Shown here: positions 62,212 to 64,000 of the stretch, one piece after another
Layout: each line of letters starts with the position of its first letter
Position numbering within the stretch: position 1 is the first letter of the stretch
Source of the DNA: Streptomyces violaceoruber
Lineage (GTDB): Bacteria; Actinomycetota; Actinomycetes; Streptomycetales; Streptomycetaceae
Length of the DNA: 64,000 nt
Assembly: GCF_033406955.1 (NCBI RefSeq)
Contig: NZ_CP137734.1
Location: 930,001 to 994,000, forward strand
Direction: 5' to 3'
Made by a program: the position numbers and the translations under genes
The notes under the pieces: model-generated
Database searches by the model: none
Told to the model about the DNA's origin: nothing
The model's input: the letters and a program-made list of their open reading frames with translations, nothing else

Positions 62212-64000
62212 GCGGGTTCTCCTTCGTCGTGTACGGCGGGTGCGCCGACCTGGTGGGCGGCGACCCAGAAGCGGATGCTCTCGACGAGCACCACGAGTGC
62301 CACAACCACGGCGAGGACCGTGAGCGCGACCTTGAACTGTGCGGCGGTAAGGAGCACGGCCAGCAGGGTGATCACCAGCGTGCGGCCCTCGTGCCCCCCG
62401 ACCGTCCGCACCAGCCACTGCGGCGGTGCGCCCGCGTCGCCACGGATGCGGTAGACCGTGTCGTAGTGATGGTAGGCGACCGCGGCCACCAGCCCGAAAG
62501 CCGCCGGAAGGGCCCCGTTCACGTCGGCCTTCGCGGCCAGGAACAGGACGGTGAGGTACTCGGCGGCCCGGAAGAACGGGGGGACCAGCCAGTCGAGGGC
62601 GCCCTTGAGGGGGCGGGCGACGGCGAGCGCGGAGGTCAGCACGTACCCGAGCGCGGCGACGAGCGGCCAGGGACCGCCGAAGTCGGTGAGCGCGGCGGTG
62701 GCGACGACGGCGGCACCGCCGAGGAGGGCGACGGCGGGGGTGGCGAAGCCGGGCAGCCGGCGGGCGGCGGTGCGCAGGCCCTTGGCGCCGGCCTCGGCGA
62801 GCGGACCGGAGTCGGCCAGGTCGGCCAGCGCCTTCGCGGCCCGGTCGGTGCGGGTGGCCTTGCGGGTCAGCGAGCGCAGGACACGGCCCGCGGTGGTGTA
62901 CGTCGCGGCGAACGCGCAGCCGATCAGCAGCGCGTAGAAGGTGATCCGGGGCGTGGTGAGCGCGGTCAGGACGGCGATCATGGCCCAGCGTTCGCCGATG
63001 GGCAGCACGATCATGCGGCGCAGCCACACCGTCCAGCCGACGCTGTCGAGCTTGTCGGAGAGGGCGGCGGTGGGGCTGGTGTTGGCCGAGGCGTCGTGAT
63101 TGGCCTCGTTGAAGGAGAAGTCGACGACGTGCCGGCAGGTCTGGAGCACCATCGCGCCGAGGGCCAGGGCCCACACGTCGTCGCCGCCGCGGGCCGCTCC
63201 GAGGGCGAGGCCCGCGTAGTAGGCGTACTCCTTGGCCCGGTCGAAGGTGGCGTCGAGCCAGGCACCGAGCGTGGAGTACTGGAGGGAGTACCGGGCGAGC
63301 TGTCCGTCGGTGCAGTCGAGGACGAAGGAGGCGATGAGCAGGACGCCGGCGGCGACGAAGCCGCCGCGGGTGCCGGTGGCCGCGCAGCCGGCCGCTATGA
63401 GCGCGGTGATCAGCGAGGCGGTGGTGACCTGGTTGGGGGTCAGGCCGCGGCGCGCGCACCAGCGGGCGATGTAGCGGGAGTAGGGGCTGATGAAGTGGGT
63501 GGTGACGAAGCCGTCGCGGGCCTTGACCGCCGACTTCAGGCGTACGGCCTCGTCGTCGACGGCGGCGACGGCCTGCCGCGCCTCGTTGCGGGCCTGCGGG
63601 TCGGCGGGAACGGCGGCCACGAGGCTGCCGAGTTCGGGCCGGTGCACCCCGGCGCCGTCGGCGTCGAGGGCGGCGGTGATCCGGTCGGCGAGGCTGTCGA
63701 CGTCCACGGCGGTGCCGCCGCCCGTGGAATTCTCGCGGGCCATCGCGCGGGTCAGCGTCTGGCGGGCGGCCGGCTGGGCGGTCACCGCGCCCGGGATCGC
63801 GGCGAGCGGGAAGCGGGGGTCGGTGAGGCCGAGGCGCAGCGCGTGCGGGTGGCCCACGAAACGAGCGTCGACGACGGCGACCCGCTCCTCGCCGGGGACC
63901 CGGGCGAGGAGGGTCTCGGTCTCCGCGGCCCCGGCCGCGAGGTGCACGTCGAAGCCCAGGGACCGCAGCTCGCTCTCGATCGACGAACCCGGGACCGGCT
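62208..64000 (-). CDS. CDP-alcohol phosphotransferase with DUF5941 domain (5' end outside window)
   Basis: The frame stays open and coding up to the right edge, so the start lies beyond base 64000; 596 codons are visible. The N-terminal part (before the helices) resembles a small nucleotide-transferase-like region, with VPGEERVAVVDARFVGHPHA. The CDP-AP motif is complete: DCTDGQLARYSLQYSTLG then AWLDATFD (all four Asp). About ten membrane helices follow, including the C-terminal DUF5941 domain. The stop overlaps the nucleotidyltransferase start. It is the most upstream visible gene of the surface-polymer locus. Confidence 0.9.
   Translation of the reverse strand, partial: PVPGSSIESELRSLGFDVHLAAGAAETETLLARVPGEERVAVVDARFVGHPHALRLGLTDPRFPLAAIPGAVTAQPAARQTLTRAMARENSTGGGTAVDVDSLADRITAALDADGAGVHRPELGSLVAAVPADPQARNEARQAVAAVDDEAVRLKSAVKARDGFVTTHFISPYSRYIARWCARRGLTPNQVTTASLITALIAAGCAATGTRGGFVAAGVLLIASFVLDCTDGQLARYSLQYSTLGAWLDATFDRAKEYAYYAGLALGAARGGDDVWALALGAMVLQTCRHVVDFSFNEANHDASANTSPTAALSDKLDSVGWTVWLRRMIVLPIGERWAMIAVLTALTTPRITFYALLIGCAFAATYTTAGRVLRSLTRKATRTDRAAKALADLADSGPLAEAGAKGLRTAARRLPGFATPAVALLGGAAVVATAALTDFGGPWPLVAALGYVLTSALAVARPLKGALDWLVPPFFRAAEYLTVLFLAAKADVNGALPAAFGLVAAVAYHHYDTVYRIRGDAGAPPQWLVRTVGGHEGRTLVITLLAVLLTAAQFKVALTVLAVVVALVVLVESIRFWVAAHQVGAPAVHDEGEPA

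Overview
The window is high-GC chromosomal DNA with the signatures of a Streptomyces (actinomycete): G/C at nearly every third codon position, GTG and TTG starts, 4-base ATGA/GTGA stop-start overlaps, a conservon, DUF6380 and DUF5941 proteins and many TetR regulators. The gene order (tdh-kbl, conservon, M23 peptidase under a c-di-AMP riboswitch, hopanoid cluster) resembles the S. coelicolor/S. lividans type of chromosome; that is an inference from memory of the layout. There is no insertion sequence, phage module or CRISPR array.

Layout. 1-6371: Mrp-type multisubunit Na+/H+ antiporter operon (A/B fusion, C, D, E, F, start of G), with unusual charged extensions in C and D. 6431-6561: tRNA-Pro(GGG) and its terminator. 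6682-10598: MFS exporter, YjbR/MmcQ protein, GNAT acetyltransferase, XRE-cupin regulator, LysR regulator. 10630-12891: threonine degradation genes kbl and tdh. 13093-17137: a conservon (cvnA-B-C-D plus a GAF protein). 17371-17641: a probably frameshifted small gene.

17888-35096: a lipid/isoprenoid catabolic island. It holds an aldehyde dehydrogenase, two acyl-CoA dehydrogenases, an acyl-CoA synthetase, a FadB/FadJ-like bifunctional enzyme, a thiolase, an LLM-type (F420/flavin) oxidoreductase, an alpha-methylacyl-CoA racemase-like CaiB/BaiF protein, a GXWXG protein, a Zn alcohol dehydrogenase, three TetR regulators (one with two TetR domains) and a latex-clearing-protein (Lcp) rubber oxygenase. 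Together they could oxidise methyl-branched acyl chains such as those released by Lcp. 35411-40274: two TetR/metallo-beta-lactamase-fold pairs, each with a visible palindromic operator, and an SGNH hydrolase.

40485-43559: a LysM-M23 peptidase preceded by a c-di-AMP (ydaO-type) riboswitch, a tyrosine phosphatase, and an XRE-cupin regulator with tandem TTGCC operators coupled to a 39-residue membrane peptide. 43633-56603: a complete hopanoid operon, transcribed leftward as hpnC, hpnD, DUF6380, hpnE, polyprenyl synthase, shc, hpnG, hpnH, ispG, dxs, hpnO. It makes its own isoprenoid precursors, then squalene, hopene, adenosylhopane and aminobacteriohopanetriol. 56963-64000: a probable cell-surface glycopolymer locus with a TagGH-type ABC exporter, a GT2 glycosyltransferase, two CDP-alcohol phosphotransferases (one lacking the usual last catalytic Asp), a glycerol-1-phosphate-dehydrogenase-like enzyme and a nucleotidyltransferase. 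The DUF5941 gene runs off the right edge.
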